This document shows positions 10,427 to 21,087 of a stretch of 64,000 nt of DNA, in pieces. The DNA lies in NCBI RefSeq assembly GCF_023617245.1, contig NZ_CP067396.1, positions 4,526,001-4,590,000 on the forward strand, in the 5' to 3' direction. How positions within the stretch are numbered: the stretch's first letter is position 1; each line of letters begins with the position of its first letter. The notes below the pieces were generated by a model, which saw nothing but the letters and a program-made list of their open reading frames with translations, did not search any database and was not told where the DNA came from. A program made the position numbers and the translations under genes. The DNA is from Lysobacter enzymogenes. GTDB taxonomy: Bacteria; Pseudomonadota; Gammaproteobacteria; Xanthomonadales; Xanthomonadaceae.

Positions 10427-10698
10427 TGTACGCCGTCGCTGTCCGCTGGTCGGAACATTACTTCGTCGAACCGCGCCGCGCGTCGCAGGCCGACGGTGCG
10501 GTTGTGGGTTCTACTGAGCGTCGCGGGACGCCCGGCTGCGCGCCCGCACCGCTTGCCCCGGCAGTCCGGATGGAGCGCGAACCCCGCGCCGGCGTTCACG
10601 AGCGCGCCGACAAGAACGCGCCGCCGCCGTCGCGACGCGCTCCGTTCGGGCTGCAACTGCGGGCCTTCCGCCGCGGCTTCGCCGGAGCCGCCGCATGA
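10426..10698 (+). CDS. Small ORF bridging cysJ and cysI (doubtful)
   Basis: A possible 90-residue product, beginning MYAVAVRWSEHYF and rich in Arg, Ala and Pro. It starts on the last base of the cysJ stop (TGATG) and its stop overlaps the cysI ATG by four bases (ATGA), so it exactly fills the gap between two genes that are normally adjacent. I recognise no domain. About 78 % of third positions are G or C, lower than in the flanking cys genes. It may be a genuine translation-coupling ORF or simply an open stretch in GC-rich DNA. Confidence 0.25.
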   Translation: MYAVAVRWSEHYFVEPRRASQADGAVVGSTERRGTPGCAPAPLAPAVRMEREPRAGVHERADKNAPPPSRRAPFGLQLRAFRRGFAGAAA

Positions 10699-12434
10699 GC
10701 GCGCATTCGGTCGAGGACATCAAGCAGTCCAGCGCGCGCCTGCGCGGCAGCTTGCTGGAGAGTCTGGCCAACCCCTTGACCGGGGCGCTCAACGACGACG
10801 ACCAGACCCTGATCAAGTACCACGGCAGCTACCAGCAGGACGACCGCGACGTGCGCGAAGAGCGCCGCGTGGCCAAGCTGGAGCCGGCCTACAGCTTCAT
10901 GATCCGCACCCGCACCCCGGGCGGCGTGGTCTCGCCGCAGCAATGGCTCAAGCTCGATTCCGTCGCCACCCGTTTCGCCGAGCGCGGCCTGCGCATCACC
11001 ACCCGCCAGGCGTTCCAGTACCACGGCGTGATCAAGACCGAGCTCAAGGCGACGATGCAGGCGATCAACGCCGCCCTGCTCGACACCCTCGCCGCGTGCG
11101 GCGACGTCAACCGCAACGTCGCGGTGGCGGCCAATCCGCAGGTCAGCGCCAGCCACGCGCAGGTGTTCGCCCAGGCCGCGGCGCTGTCGGAACACCTGTT
11201 GCCGAAGACCCGCGCCTATTACGAGATCTGGCTCGACGAGGAACTCGTCGCCGGCAGCGGCAGCGAGGACGAGTCGATCTACGGCCAGGCCTACCTGCCG
11301 CGCAAGTTCAAGATCGGCTTCGCGATCCCGCCGTACAACGACGTCGACGTGTTCGCCCAGGACCTGGGCTACATCGCCATCCTCGAAGACGGGGAGCTGC
11401 TGGGCTACAACGTCACCGTCGGCGGCGGCATGGGCGCGACCCACGGCGACGCCGAGACCTACCCGCGCGTCGCCGACGTGATCGGCTTCGTCACCCCGGA
11501 TCAGGTGATCGCGGTCGGCGTGGCCGTGGTCACCGCCCAGCGCGATTTCGGCAACCGCCAGGTGCGCAAGCGCGCGCGGCTCAAGTACACCATCGACGAT
11601 CGCGGTCTGGACTGGTTCAAAGCGGAAGTCGAACGGCGCGCCGGTTTCACTCTCCTTCCGGCGCGTCCGTTCGCCTTCCGCCACAACGGCGACCGCTTCG
11701 GCTGGGTCGAGGGCGACGACGGCCGCGCGCACCTGACCCTGCGCATTCCCGCCGGACGCATCGTCGACGGCGCGCTCGACGGCCGCGGCGAGGAAGTGAC
11801 CCACCTCAGCGGCTTGCGCGCGATCGCCGAACTGCTGCTCGACGCCGAAGGCGCGCAGTTCCGGATGACGCCGAACCAGAACCTGACCATCGCCGGCGTG
11901 CCGGCGGCGTCGCGCGAGCGCGTCGATGCGCTGGTCGCGCAGCACCGCCTGGACGGCCACGTCAGCGCCAGCCCGGTGCGGCGCAACGCGCTGGCTTGCG
12001 TGGCGCTGCCGACCTGCGGCCTGGCCATGGCCGAGGCCGAGCGCTACCTGCCCGAGTTCGTCGACGCGCTGGAAACGTTGCTGCAGCGCCATGCGATCGC
12101 CGACGCGCCGATCAACCTGCGCCTCAGCGGCTGCCCCAACGGCTGCTCGCGCCCCTACCTGGGCGAGATCGCCTTGGTCGGCAAGGCGCCGGGCCGCTAC
12201 AACCTGATGCTCGGCGCCGACCATCGCGGCCAGCGCCTGAACACGCTGTATCGCGAAAACATCGTCGAGGCCGAGATCCTCGCCGCGCTCGATCCGCTGC
12301 TGGCCGGCTACGCCGGCGAGCGCGAAGACGGCGAAGGCTTCGGCGACTACCTGGTGCGCCGTCAGGTCGTGACGGTGCCCTATCCCACGCCCACCGGCAT
12401 CCCCGTCGAACTGGTTGCACAGGCCCGCCCATGA
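10695..12434 (+). CDS. cysI: Assimilatory sulfite reductase (NADPH) hemoprotein subunit
   Basis: A 579-residue sirohaem/[4Fe-4S] protein. The cluster and sirohaem cysteines are in two C-terminal motifs: CVALPTCGLAMAEAER (about residues 435-450) and SGCPNGCSRPY (about 478-488). Sulfite/nitrite reductase repeat features come earlier (for example RITTRQAFQYHGV near residue 100). It forms sulfide from sulfite with CysJ as electron donor; the sirohaem comes from CysG, encoded 2.3 kb downstream. It overlaps cysH by four bases (ATGA). Start MSAHSVEDIKQSS matches the family. Confidence 0.97.
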   Translation: MSAHSVEDIKQSSARLRGSLLESLANPLTGALNDDDQTLIKYHGSYQQDDRDVREERRVAKLEPAYSFMIRTRTPGGVVSPQQWLKLDSVATRFAERGLRITTRQAFQYHGVIKTELKATMQAINAALLDTLAACGDVNRNVAVAANPQVSASHAQVFAQAAALSEHLLPKTRAYYEIWLDEELVAGSGSEDESIYGQAYLPRKFKIGFAIPPYNDVDVFAQDLGYIAILEDGELLGYNVTVGGGMGATHGDAETYPRVADVIGFVTPDQVIAVGVAVVTAQRDFGNRQVRKRARLKYTIDDRGLDWFKAEVERRAGFTLLPARPFAFRHNGDRFGWVEGDDGRAHLTLRIPAGRIVDGALDGRGEEVTHLSGLRAIAELLLDAEGAQFRMTPNQNLTIAGVPAASRERVDALVAQHRLDGHVSASPVRRNALACVALPTCGLAMAEAERYLPEFVDALETLLQRHAIADAPINLRLSGCPNGCSRPYLGEIALVGKAPGRYNLMLGADHRGQRLNTLYRENIVEAEILAALDPLLAGYAGEREDGEGFGDYLVRRQVVTVPYPTPTGIPVELVAQARP

Positions 12435-13183
12435 GCGCTCCGACCGATCCCGTCACCGCCGCCGAGTCGCCGCGCGCGCTCGCCGAACTCAACGCCTGGC
12501 TGGCAACCCAGACGGCCGAGCAGCGCGTGGCCTGGGCGCTGGAGAACACCGCCGGCGAACACGCCCTGTCGTCCAGCTTCGGCGCGCAGTCGGCGGTGTC
12601 GCTGCACATGGTCGCGCGGCAGGCGCCGCGCATTCCGGTGATCGTGATCGACACCGGCTACCTGTTCCCGGAAACCTACCGCTTCATCGACGAACTCGGC
12701 GAACGCCTGGCGCTGAACCTCAAGGTCTATCGCCCGCAGATGGGCGCGGCGTGGATGGAAGCGCGCTTCGGCAAACTGTGGGAACAGGGGCTGGAAGGCC
12801 TGGAGCGCTACAACCGCCTGCGCAAGGTCGAGCCGATGCAGCGCGCACTGGCCGAACTGGGCGTGCGCACCTGGATCGCCGGCCTGCGCCGCAGCCAATC
12901 GGGCAGCCGCGCCGGGCTGGAGTTCCTGCAACTCAAGGACGGCCGCTGGAAGCTGCATCCGTTGGCCGACTGGAGCGACCGCGACGTGTGGCAGTACCTG
13001 CAGACGCACGAACTGCCCTATCACCCGCTGTGGCACGACGGCTACGTATCCATCGGCGACGTCCACACCACGCGCCGGCTGGAGCCGGGCATGCGCGAGG
13101 AAGACACCCGCTTCTTCGGACTCAAGCGCGAATGCGGGCTGCACTTCGACAGCGAGCCGGCGCAGGAGAACCAGGCCGCCTGA
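12431..13183 (+). CDS. cysH: Phosphoadenylyl-sulfate (PAPS) reductase
   Basis: A 250-residue protein with the PP-loop-like ALSSSFGAQSAVSLHM segment, VIDTGYLFPETYRF, and the C-terminal catalytic signature KRECGLH (Cys near residue 236). The paired cysteines that bind a [4Fe-4S] cluster in APS reductases are absent (the equivalent region reads RLRKVEPM), so this is a thioredoxin-dependent PAPS reductase. That fits the presence of APS kinase in CysNC. It releases sulfite for CysJI. It is the last gene of the operon, its ATG overlapping the cysI stop. Confidence 0.96.
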   Translation: MSAPTDPVTAAESPRALAELNAWLATQTAEQRVAWALENTAGEHALSSSFGAQSAVSLHMVARQAPRIPVIVIDTGYLFPETYRFIDELGERLALNLKVYRPQMGAAWMEARFGKLWEQGLEGLERYNRLRKVEPMQRALAELGVRTWIAGLRRSQSGSRAGLEFLQLKDGRWKLHPLADWSDRDVWQYLQTHELPYHPLWHDGYVSIGDVHTTRRLEPGMREEDTRFFGLKRECGLHFDSEPAQENQAA

Positions 13184-13247
13184 TCGCGGCCGGGGCGACG
13201 CCGCTGCGACGCTGCTACAGGCAGATCGCGGTCGAAGCCGGATGCCC

Positions 13248-13350
13248 CCTGTAGGAGCGACGCAAGTCGCGACCGCGACCATGCGGCTGCGACGAAACTT
13301 CCGCCGCGAGCGGCCGCCCCGCGGTCGCGACTCGCGTCGCTCCTACAGGC
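13248..13350. repeat. Inverted pair of REP-like units after cysH
   Basis: One unit (CTGTAGGAGCGACGCAAG then TCGCGACCGCG) from 13248 faces its complement at 13321-13350. The spacer is about 40 bp. This is a REPIN-like arrangement between the convergent cysH and cysB genes; no other feature is seen in 13184-13452. Confidence 0.75.
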
Positions 13351-13452
13351 AGATCGCGCAGCGATTTCGCGATCGGGAAGGAGGTGGAAACGAAAATCCT
13401 CCGCGCCTCGCCGCGCGAGGCATCGCGCGGGATTCGCGGTATCCACCCGCGC

Positions 13453-14436
13453 TCAGGAACTGATCGACTGGGTCAGCTCGATCCAGCTCGGCGCCTTCGG
13501 CCACGCCGGTTCGAGGTTGCCTTCCAGCACCCGCCGCAGGTCGCGCCGGTCGATCTGCGGCGCCAGGCCGTGGACCAGTTCCAGCGCATAGTCGCGCAGC
13601 ACGCGCGCGCGCGGGATCACCGCCCAGGTGATGCATTCGGGCACCGCGTCGGGCGCGGTCAGGGCCTTGAGATCGTCGTCGCGCGAGGTCACCGCCATTT
13701 CGGCCAGCAGGCCCACGCCCAGGCCGGTGCGCACGTAGGTCTTGATCAGGTCGGCGTCGCGCGCGGTCATCGCCAGTTGCGGCTCGTGGCCGCCGGCGGC
13801 GAAGGCGCGGCGCAGCGAGGATTCGGGCCGGGTCGAGGATTCGTAGCTGATCAGCGGCTGCGCCGCCAGTTCGGCCAGGGTCGGCGCGCGGTCGAGCTTG
13901 GCCAGCGGATGCGCGCGCGGCACCAGCACCACCCGGCGCCAGCGGAACAACGGCACCGCCAGGCCGCCCTCGGGCGGCGCGCCGGCGGTACTGATCACCG
14001 CCAGATCGGCGTTGCCGTGCGAGAGATGCGCGAGCACCTCGCCGTCGGCCGCGGCCTGCAGGTGCACGCTGACCTGGGGGAAGTCGCGCTTGACCTGGGC
14101 GATCGCCGGCGGCAGCACGTAGCGCGCCTGGGTGTGGGTGGTCGACAGCACCAGCCGGCCGGCGTGCTGGCCGCGCTCGTTGGCGGCGTAGGCGCGGATG
14201 TTGGCCGCCTCCTCGAGGATGCGCCGCGCATGCGCGAGCACACGCTCGCCGGCCGGCGCGATCGCCTCCAGGCTGCGGCCCTTGCGCACGAACAACAGAA
14301 AGCCCAGCTCGTCCTCGAGCTGCTTGAGCTGCTTGGACAGGCCGGGCTGAGTGGCGTGGACGCGTTCGGCGGCGAGGGTGATGTTGAGGCCGGAATCGGC
14401 GATGGCGACCAGGTAGCGCAGCTGGGTGAGGGTCAT
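13453..14436 (-). CDS. cysB: LysR-type regulator of sulfur assimilation
   Basis: A 327-residue LysR-family protein. The winged helix-turn-helix is at the N-terminus (residues about 18-45, LAAERVHATQPGLSKQLKQL), with the CysB-type VRKGRSLEAIAPAGE wing, followed by a two-lobed effector domain. CysB activates sulfur-assimilation operons and senses N-acetylserine or O-acetylserine. Its position inside the cys cluster, divergent from cysG, supports this over other LysR members. The ATG at 14436 (MTLTQLRYLVAI) is the standard start; the in-frame sequence before it is not conserved-looking. Confidence 0.92.
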   Translation of the reverse strand: MTLTQLRYLVAIADSGLNITLAAERVHATQPGLSKQLKQLEDELGFLLFVRKGRSLEAIAPAGERVLAHARRILEEAANIRAYAANERGQHAGRLVLSTTHTQARYVLPPAIAQVKRDFPQVSVHLQAAADGEVLAHLSHGNADLAVISTAGAPPEGGLAVPLFRWRRVVLVPRAHPLAKLDRAPTLAELAAQPLISYESSTRPESSLRRAFAAGGHEPQLAMTARDADLIKTYVRTGLGVGLLAEMAVTSRDDDLKALTAPDAVPECITWAVIPRARVLRDYALELVHGLAPQIDRRDLRRVLEGNLEPAWPKAPSWIELTQSISS

Positions 14437-14753
14437 GGGGTGGCGATCCAGAAAGAGTGTCGGGGCGCGATGCGGCGAACGGCGCGGCTGCGACAACAGC
14501 CGGCGGCCGCGTTGCCGCGGCGGCTCGGGCGCATCGCACGCATTCGCTGGCACATCGTGTCCACGTATTTATCGCTCTATTCGGATGAAAGGATTTATAG
14601 ATTAACCAGCCGTATAACCCGTGTCCAGTATCCGTCCGGCAACGCTGCGGCTCATTACGTGACGGCATGTGCAAAGGCGGGGCCGTCATTTCCGCCGCGC
14701 CGGGCGACGGCCGTAGGGTCGTCGCATCCTCCCTCCCGACGCCCCACGCCGCC
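14437..14753. promoter_or_regulatory. Divergent cysB / cysG promoter region
   Basis: Contains the most AT-rich tract of the sulfur cluster, 14562-14624, with ATTTATCGCTCTATTC, GGATTTATAGATTAACC and CCGTATAACC. Such a tract between a LysR regulator and a divergent target is the expected place for CysB autoregulatory and activator binding. Individual sites are not resolved. Confidence 0.5.
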
Positions 14754-16250
<1,497 letters not shown>

Positions 16251-16297
16251 TTCCGCGCCACCCGATTCCTCATACCCCACGCCACGGGAGCCTCCTC

Positions 16298-17275
16298 ATG
16301 TCGCTGCACGAAAGCATCCTCGACACCATCGGCGACACGCCGATCGTCAAGCTCCACCGCATCGCGCCCAAGCACGTCACCCTCTACGCCAAGGTCGAAT
16401 CGTTCAATCCCGGCGGCTCGGTCAAGGACCGGCTCGCGCTGGCGATCGTGCTCGACGCCGAGCAGCGCGGCCTGCTCAAGCCCGGCCAGACGATCGTGGA
16501 AGCGACTTCGGGCAACACCGGCATCGCCCTGGCGATGGTCGCCGCCGCGCGCGGCTATCCGTTCGTGGCGGTGATGACCGAGACCTTCTCGATCGAGCGG
16601 CGCAAGCTGATGCGCGCGTACGGCGCCAAGGTCATCCTGACGCCGGCCGCCGAGCGCGGCACCGGCATGGTGCGCAAGGCCGCCGAACTGGCCGAGCAGC
16701 ACGGCTGGTTCCTCGCCCGCCAGTTCGAGAACCCGGCCAACCCGGCCTACCACCGCAACACCACCGGTCCGGAGATCCTGCGCGACTTCGCCGGCAAGCG
16801 GCTGGACTACTTCGTGTCCGGCTGGGGCACCGGCGGCACCCTCAGCGGCGCCGGCCAGATCCTCAAGCTGGCTCGGCCGGACCTGAAGATCGTCACCTCC
16901 GAGCCGGCCGGCGCCTCGCTGCTCGGCGGCAAGGACTGGCAGCCGCACAAGATCCAGGGCTGGACCCCGGACTTCGTCCCGGCCGTGCTCGACCGCGGCA
17001 TCGCCGACGAGATCCGTCCGATCGACGACGTGCTCGCGCGCGACACCGCGCGCCGCCTCGCCGCCGAGGAAGGCCTGTTCGTCGGCATCTCCGCCGGCGC
17101 CACCGTCGCCGCCGCGCTGGAAGTCGCGCAAAACGCGGCGGAAGGCTCGGTGCTGCTGGCGATGCTGCCCGACACCGGCGAACGCTACCTGTCGACGTTC
17201 CTGTTCGAGGGCGTCAACGAAGGCTCCGACGACGAATGGCTGAAGTCGTTGCAGGCCGAGGAGATTGCCGCCTGA
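16298..17275 (+). CDS. cysK: Cysteine synthase A (O-acetylserine sulfhydrylase)
   Basis: A 325-residue PLP enzyme. The lysine that forms the Schiff base is in NPGGSVKDRLAL (about residue 44); the phosphate-binding and substrate loops ATSGNTGIALAM and SGWGTGGTLSGAG are intact. It joins sulfide from CysJI with O-acetylserine to make cysteine, closing the pathway encoded upstream. The ATG at 16298 has GGGAG about 9 nt upstream and follows cysG by 47 bp, so co-transcription is likely. Length is typical. Confidence 0.96.
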   Translation: MSLHESILDTIGDTPIVKLHRIAPKHVTLYAKVESFNPGGSVKDRLALAIVLDAEQRGLLKPGQTIVEATSGNTGIALAMVAAARGYPFVAVMTETFSIERRKLMRAYGAKVILTPAAERGTGMVRKAAELAEQHGWFLARQFENPANPAYHRNTTGPEILRDFAGKRLDYFVSGWGTGGTLSGAGQILKLARPDLKIVTSEPAGASLLGGKDWQPHKIQGWTPDFVPAVLDRGIADEIRPIDDVLARDTARRLAAEEGLFVGISAGATVAAALEVAQNAAEGSVLLAMLPDTGERYLSTFLFEGVNEGSDDEWLKSLQAEEIAA

Positions 17276-17640
17276 GCCAAGCGCGGCATACGCAGCGAAG
17301 CCGGGCGCGACCGGCGCGCGCCTAGGACGCACCGTCGCGGATGTGCCGCCGCGACGGGTCGGAACCCGCGCCGGCTTCGCTGCGTGCTGTACCCCGCGGC
17401 GACGCGGATTTCGGATTCCGGCTTCACCGTTGCGCGCTTCATCCGTTGGGTTTGATCGAGTCGACGTTGCACCGCCGCGCGCGCTCCAGGACCGGCGCGC
17501 GGCGAGGTTCCACCCGGGCACCCGTAGGGCGGGGCCCGCGGCGCACGACGCTGGGAGTGGCGGTGGCGACCGTTCCCGGCCGAAGGCGTCGCGGGCTTCG
17601 CCCTACACTTTTTGGCTGACCGGCGACAACGCTGCTCCCC

Positions 17641-17738
17641 TGTGGGAGCGGCGCGAGTCGCGACCGCGACAACGCAACTGCGCCGAAGGCCACGACGCGG
17701 GCGGACACCCCGCGGTCGCGGCTTGCGCCGCTCCTACA
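17641..17738. repeat. Inverted pair of REP-like units before amgK
   Basis: Units at 17641-17670 (TGTGGGAGCGGCGCGAG then TCGCGACCGCG) and 17710-17738 (complement orientation). The 572-bp gap 17276-17847 otherwise holds no gene; its last 100 bp must contain the amgK promoter, but no clear hexamers are seen. Confidence 0.7.
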
Positions 17739-17847
17739 ACAAGCGGCCGCAACGACGCCCGCGGCCGCGACGTTCGGGCCGTGCGGTTGCGCTCCGCGCC
17801 CGGCCGGCTACCCTGTGCGCCGGCGGCCTTCGCCGCGTGGAGCCCGC

Positions 17848-18891
17848 ATGACCCAGCCGCACCCCTCCGACCGCGACGCCGCGCGCCTGGCCTGGGCCCG
17901 CGCCGCGACCGGCGACGACCGCCTCGACCTCGTCCGCGCCTCCTTCGACGCCGGTTTCCGCAGCTACTGGCGCGGCCGCGTGCACGCCGGCGCGGCCCGT
18001 CCCGAAGGCGAGGTCATCGTCATGGACTCGCCGCCGGAGCTGGAGGACCCGCGTCCCTGGCTGCGCCTGCGCGAAGTGCTGGAAGCCGGCGGCGTGCGCG
18101 TGCCGCAGGTGTACCGCGCCGACCCCGACCAGGGCTTCCTGCTGCTGGAGGATCTCGGCCGCGAGACCGTCCTGCAGGCGGTGGAAGCCGGGCGCGCCGA
18201 CGCCGACGCGATGTTCGACGCCGCGTTCGGGCAATTGCTGAAGATCCAGGCCCTGCCCTGCCCCGACGACCTGCCGCCGTACGACGAAGCCTTCCTGACC
18301 CGCGAACTGCGCCTGTTCGACGAATGGTTCCTCGGCCGCCACCTGGGCGCGACGCTCGATTGCGGCGACCTGGAGCGGCTCGACCTCGCCTACCGCCGCA
18401 TCCTCGACAACGTGCTGGCCCAGCGCCAGGTGTTCATCCATCGCGATTTCATGCCGCGCAACCTGATGCCCATCGCCGACGGACTGGCGGTGATCGACTT
18501 CCAGGGCGCGTTGCGCGGGCCGATCGCCTACGACCCGATCAGCCTGTTCCGCGACGCCTTCGTGAGCTGGCCGGAGGAGCGCGTGGAAACGTGGCTGGCG
18601 CGCTACCACGCGCGCGCCGTCGCCGCCGGCATCGCGCTGCCGGATTACCCGCGCTTCCGCCGCGACGCGGACTTCGCCGGACTGCAGCGCCACATCAAGA
18701 TCCTCGGCCTGTTCGCGCGCCTGCACCACCGCGACGGCAAGCCCAAGTACCTCGCCGACGCGCCGCGCTTCCTCGGCTACCTCGATCTGGTGCTGCCGCG
18801 CTACCCGGAACTGCGGCCGCTGAGCGAGATCGTCGAGCGCTACGTGCGTCCGGCGCTGGCCGCGGGCGCCGACGCGCCGGAACGCGCATGA
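17848..18891 (+). CDS. amgK: N-acetylmuramate/N-acetylglucosamine anomeric kinase
   Basis: A 347-residue aminoglycoside-phosphotransferase-fold kinase with the catalytic loop FIHRDFMPRNLM (about residue 203) and the metal-binding VIDFQGALRGP. Coupled to murU by an ATGA overlap, it fits AmgK of the Pseudomonas-type cell-wall recycling route: it phosphorylates MurNAc (and GlcNAc) at C1, bypassing de novo synthesis of UDP-MurNAc. Start at the ATG at 17848 (MTQPHPSDRDAARL); an in-frame ATG at 17815 is less likely. Confidence 0.9.
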   Translation: MTQPHPSDRDAARLAWARAATGDDRLDLVRASFDAGFRSYWRGRVHAGAARPEGEVIVMDSPPELEDPRPWLRLREVLEAGGVRVPQVYRADPDQGFLLLEDLGRETVLQAVEAGRADADAMFDAAFGQLLKIQALPCPDDLPPYDEAFLTRELRLFDEWFLGRHLGATLDCGDLERLDLAYRRILDNVLAQRQVFIHRDFMPRNLMPIADGLAVIDFQGALRGPIAYDPISLFRDAFVSWPEERVETWLARYHARAVAAGIALPDYPRFRRDADFAGLQRHIKILGLFARLHHRDGKPKYLADAPRFLGYLDLVLPRYPELRPLSEIVERYVRPALAAGADAPERA

Positions 18892-19622
18892 GCGCGCCGG
18901 CGATGAAGGCGCTGATCTTCGCCGCCGGCCTGGGCGAACGCATGCGGCCGCTGACCCTGCACACGCCCAAGCCGCTGCTGCCGGTGGGCGGCAAGCCGCT
19001 GATCGAATGGCACCTGGAAAAACTCGCCGCGCTGGGCGTCGCGGACGTCGTGGTCAACACCTCATGGCTGGCCGAGCGATTTCCCGCCGCGCTCGGCGAC
19101 GGGTCGCGCTGGGGCCTGCGGCTGCGCTATTCCTACGAAGGCCCGACCCCGCTGGAAACCGGCGGCGGCATGCTCAAGGCGCTGGCGCTGCTGCAGGAAG
19201 ATGCCGATCCGCAAGCGCCGTTCCTGGTCGCCAACGGCGACATCTGGACCGACTACGACTTCGCCGCGCTGCCGCGCGCGTTCGACGGCGACGCGCACCT
19301 GCTGCTGGTCGACAACCCGCCGCAGCATCCGCGCGGCGATTTCCAGCTCGACGCCGACGGCCGCGTCGGCAACGACGGCGACCGCAAGCTCACCTACGCC
19401 GGCATCGGCCTGTATCGCGCCGGGCTGTTCGACGACTGGCGCGGCGCGCTCGGCGACGCCGCCGGCAGCGAACTCGATCCGCCGCGTTTCAGCATCGTGC
19501 CGCTGCTGCGCCGGGCCGCCGACCGCGGCCGCCTGCGCGGCTCGCACCACCACGGCCGCTGGACCGACGTCGGCACCCCCGAACGCCTGCGCGAACTGGA
19601 CGCGACGTTCGTCGCCGACTGA
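18888..19622 (+). CDS. murU: N-acetylmuramate alpha-1-phosphate uridylyltransferase
   Basis: A 244-residue nucleotidyltransferase with the signature AAGLGERMRPLTLHTPKPLL at the N-terminus, KPLIEWHLE, and the acidic NGDIW segment. As MurU it converts MurNAc-1-phosphate, the AmgK product, to UDP-MurNAc, feeding peptidoglycan synthesis and bypassing MurA, the fosfomycin target (encoded at 47157-48413). The start ATG overlaps the amgK stop (ATGA). Confidence 0.9.
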   Translation: MSAPAMKALIFAAGLGERMRPLTLHTPKPLLPVGGKPLIEWHLEKLAALGVADVVVNTSWLAERFPAALGDGSRWGLRLRYSYEGPTPLETGGGMLKALALLQEDADPQAPFLVANGDIWTDYDFAALPRAFDGDAHLLLVDNPPQHPRGDFQLDADGRVGNDGDRKLTYAGIGLYRAGLFDDWRGALGDAAGSELDPPRFSIVPLLRRAADRGRLRGSHHHGRWTDVGTPERLRELDATFVAD

Positions 19623-19680
19623 CGGCCGCCGCGGCACTGGCGTCGGCGCCGGTGCGGGCCTAGCATCCGCGCCGACGCTT

Positions 19681-20232
19681 ATGACCGACCAACACAAGAC
19701 ACTCAGCAAGTTCCTCAGCCTCGTCCTGCGCCACGAACCGCAGGCCATCGGCCTGACCCTCGACGCCCAGGGCTGGGCCGAGATCGACGAATTCATCGCC
19801 AAGGCCGGCGCCCACGGCAAGCTGTACAGCCGCACGCTGATCGAACGCATCGTGCGCGACAACGACAAGCAGCGCTTCAAGCTCAGCGACGACGGCCTGC
19901 GCATCCGCGCCAACCAGGGCCATTCCATCGACATCGACCTGGCCCTGCAGCCGATCGAACCGCCGGCCACGCTCTACCACGGCACCGCCACCCGCTTCGC
20001 CGGCTCGATCCGCAAGACCGGGCTGGAAAAGCGCAGCCGCCAGCACGTGCACCTCTCGCTCGACCGCGACACCGCGGTCAAGGTCGGCAGCCGCCACGGC
20101 ACGCCGCTGGTGCTGCACGTGCGCGCCGGCGCGATGCACGCGCAAGGCATCGCGTTCTATCGCGCCGACAACGGGGTGTGGCTCACCGATGCGGTGGCGC
20201 CGCAGTTCATCGACTGGCCCGCGCAGGGGTGA
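19681..20232 (+). CDS. kptA: RNA 2'-phosphotransferase (Tpt1/KptA family)
   Basis: A 183-residue protein with family motifs in order: FLSLVLRHEPQAIGL at the N-terminus, LYHGTATRFAGSI mid-protein, RQHVHLSLDRDTAVKVG, and a C-terminal RADNGVWLTDAV. Tpt1/KptA removes an internal 2'-phosphate from RNA using NAD+, yielding ADP-ribose 1'',2''-cyclic phosphate and nicotinamide. Bacteria generally lack the fungal-type tRNA ligase that makes such junctions, so the natural substrate is unclear. The next gene, 4 bp away, is a macrodomain protein that might act on the ADP-ribose product. Confidence 0.93.
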   Translation: MTDQHKTLSKFLSLVLRHEPQAIGLTLDAQGWAEIDEFIAKAGAHGKLYSRTLIERIVRDNDKQRFKLSDDGLRIRANQGHSIDIDLALQPIEPPATLYHGTATRFAGSIRKTGLEKRSRQHVHLSLDRDTAVKVGSRHGTPLVLHVRAGAMHAQGIAFYRADNGVWLTDAVAPQFIDWPAQG

Positions 20233-20236
20233 AGCG

Positions 20237-20746
20237 ATGAAACTGCGCGCGATCCGGGCCGACATCACCACCCTGGCGCTGGACGCGATCGTCAACGCGG
20301 CCAACTCCTCGCTGCTCGGCGGCGGCGGCGTGGACGGTGCGATCCATCGCGCCGCCGGACCCGCGCTGGTGGCCGAATGCCGCCTGCTCGGCGGCTGCAA
20401 GACCGGCGAGGCCAAGCTCACCGGCGGCCATCGGCTGCCGGCGAAGCATGTGATCCACACGGTCGGACCGGTCTGGCGCGGCGGCGACCACGGCGAACCG
20501 GCGCTGTTGGCGGCGTGTTACCGCAACAGCCTCGCCATCGCCGCCGCTCGCGGCTTCGCGTCGATCGCGTTTCCGTGCATCAGCACCGGCATCTTCGGCT
20601 ACCCCGCCGAGGCGGCGGCGCGCGTCGCGATGGAGACAGTGCGAGCGCATGCGCTCGCCGCCGAAGCGCCCGCGGATGTGGTGCTGTGTTGTTTCGGCGA
20701 GGCCAACCTGGCGATTTACCTGGCCTTGCTGGGCGAAGACGGTTAA
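20237..20746 (+). CDS. Macrodomain protein (O-acetyl-ADP-ribose deacetylase family)
   Basis: A 169-residue protein that is essentially one macrodomain: DAIVNAANSSLLGGGGVDGA contains the ADP-ribose-binding and catalytic Asn/Asp residues, and the phosphate loop STGIFGYP is intact. Family members hydrolyse O-acetyl-ADP-ribose or ADP-ribose 1''-phosphate, or remove ADP-ribose from proteins. The ATG at 20237 lies 4 bp after kptA, so the two are co-translated. The neighbour suggests, but does not prove, processing of the ADP-ribose cyclic phosphate made by KptA. Confidence 0.9.
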   Translation: MKLRAIRADITTLALDAIVNAANSSLLGGGGVDGAIHRAAGPALVAECRLLGGCKTGEAKLTGGHRLPAKHVIHTVGPVWRGGDHGEPALLAACYRNSLAIAAARGFASIAFPCISTGIFGYPAEAAARVAMETVRAHALAAEAPADVVLCCFGEANLAIYLALLGEDG

Positions 20747-21087
20747 CGCGGCGCGGAGCAAACGCAGCCCCGCCGCCGTATACCGAAGCCAGCGCCCCGC
20801 AAACCGCGATTCAGGCGAGCGCTGACGTCCATCGAAACGACGCAGCTCCGTCCGTCGTTCCGGCGAAAGCTGGAATCCGTCTTGCCGCTGCCGTCGTTGC
20901 TGTTGCTGTTGTCGTTGCCCTCAGCTTGGACGCAACCTCGACAGAGGCCGCAGCCGCGCAGACCCGGAGGGCGCGCGCATGGATGCGCGCGTGCGCCGTA
21001 GGGGCATGGATGCCCCTTACGGCGCATCCCCGCGCCCGGTGCTGGACTTAGTGGCTTGTGACCTTAAACAAGCGTTTTTCTTTGGCT

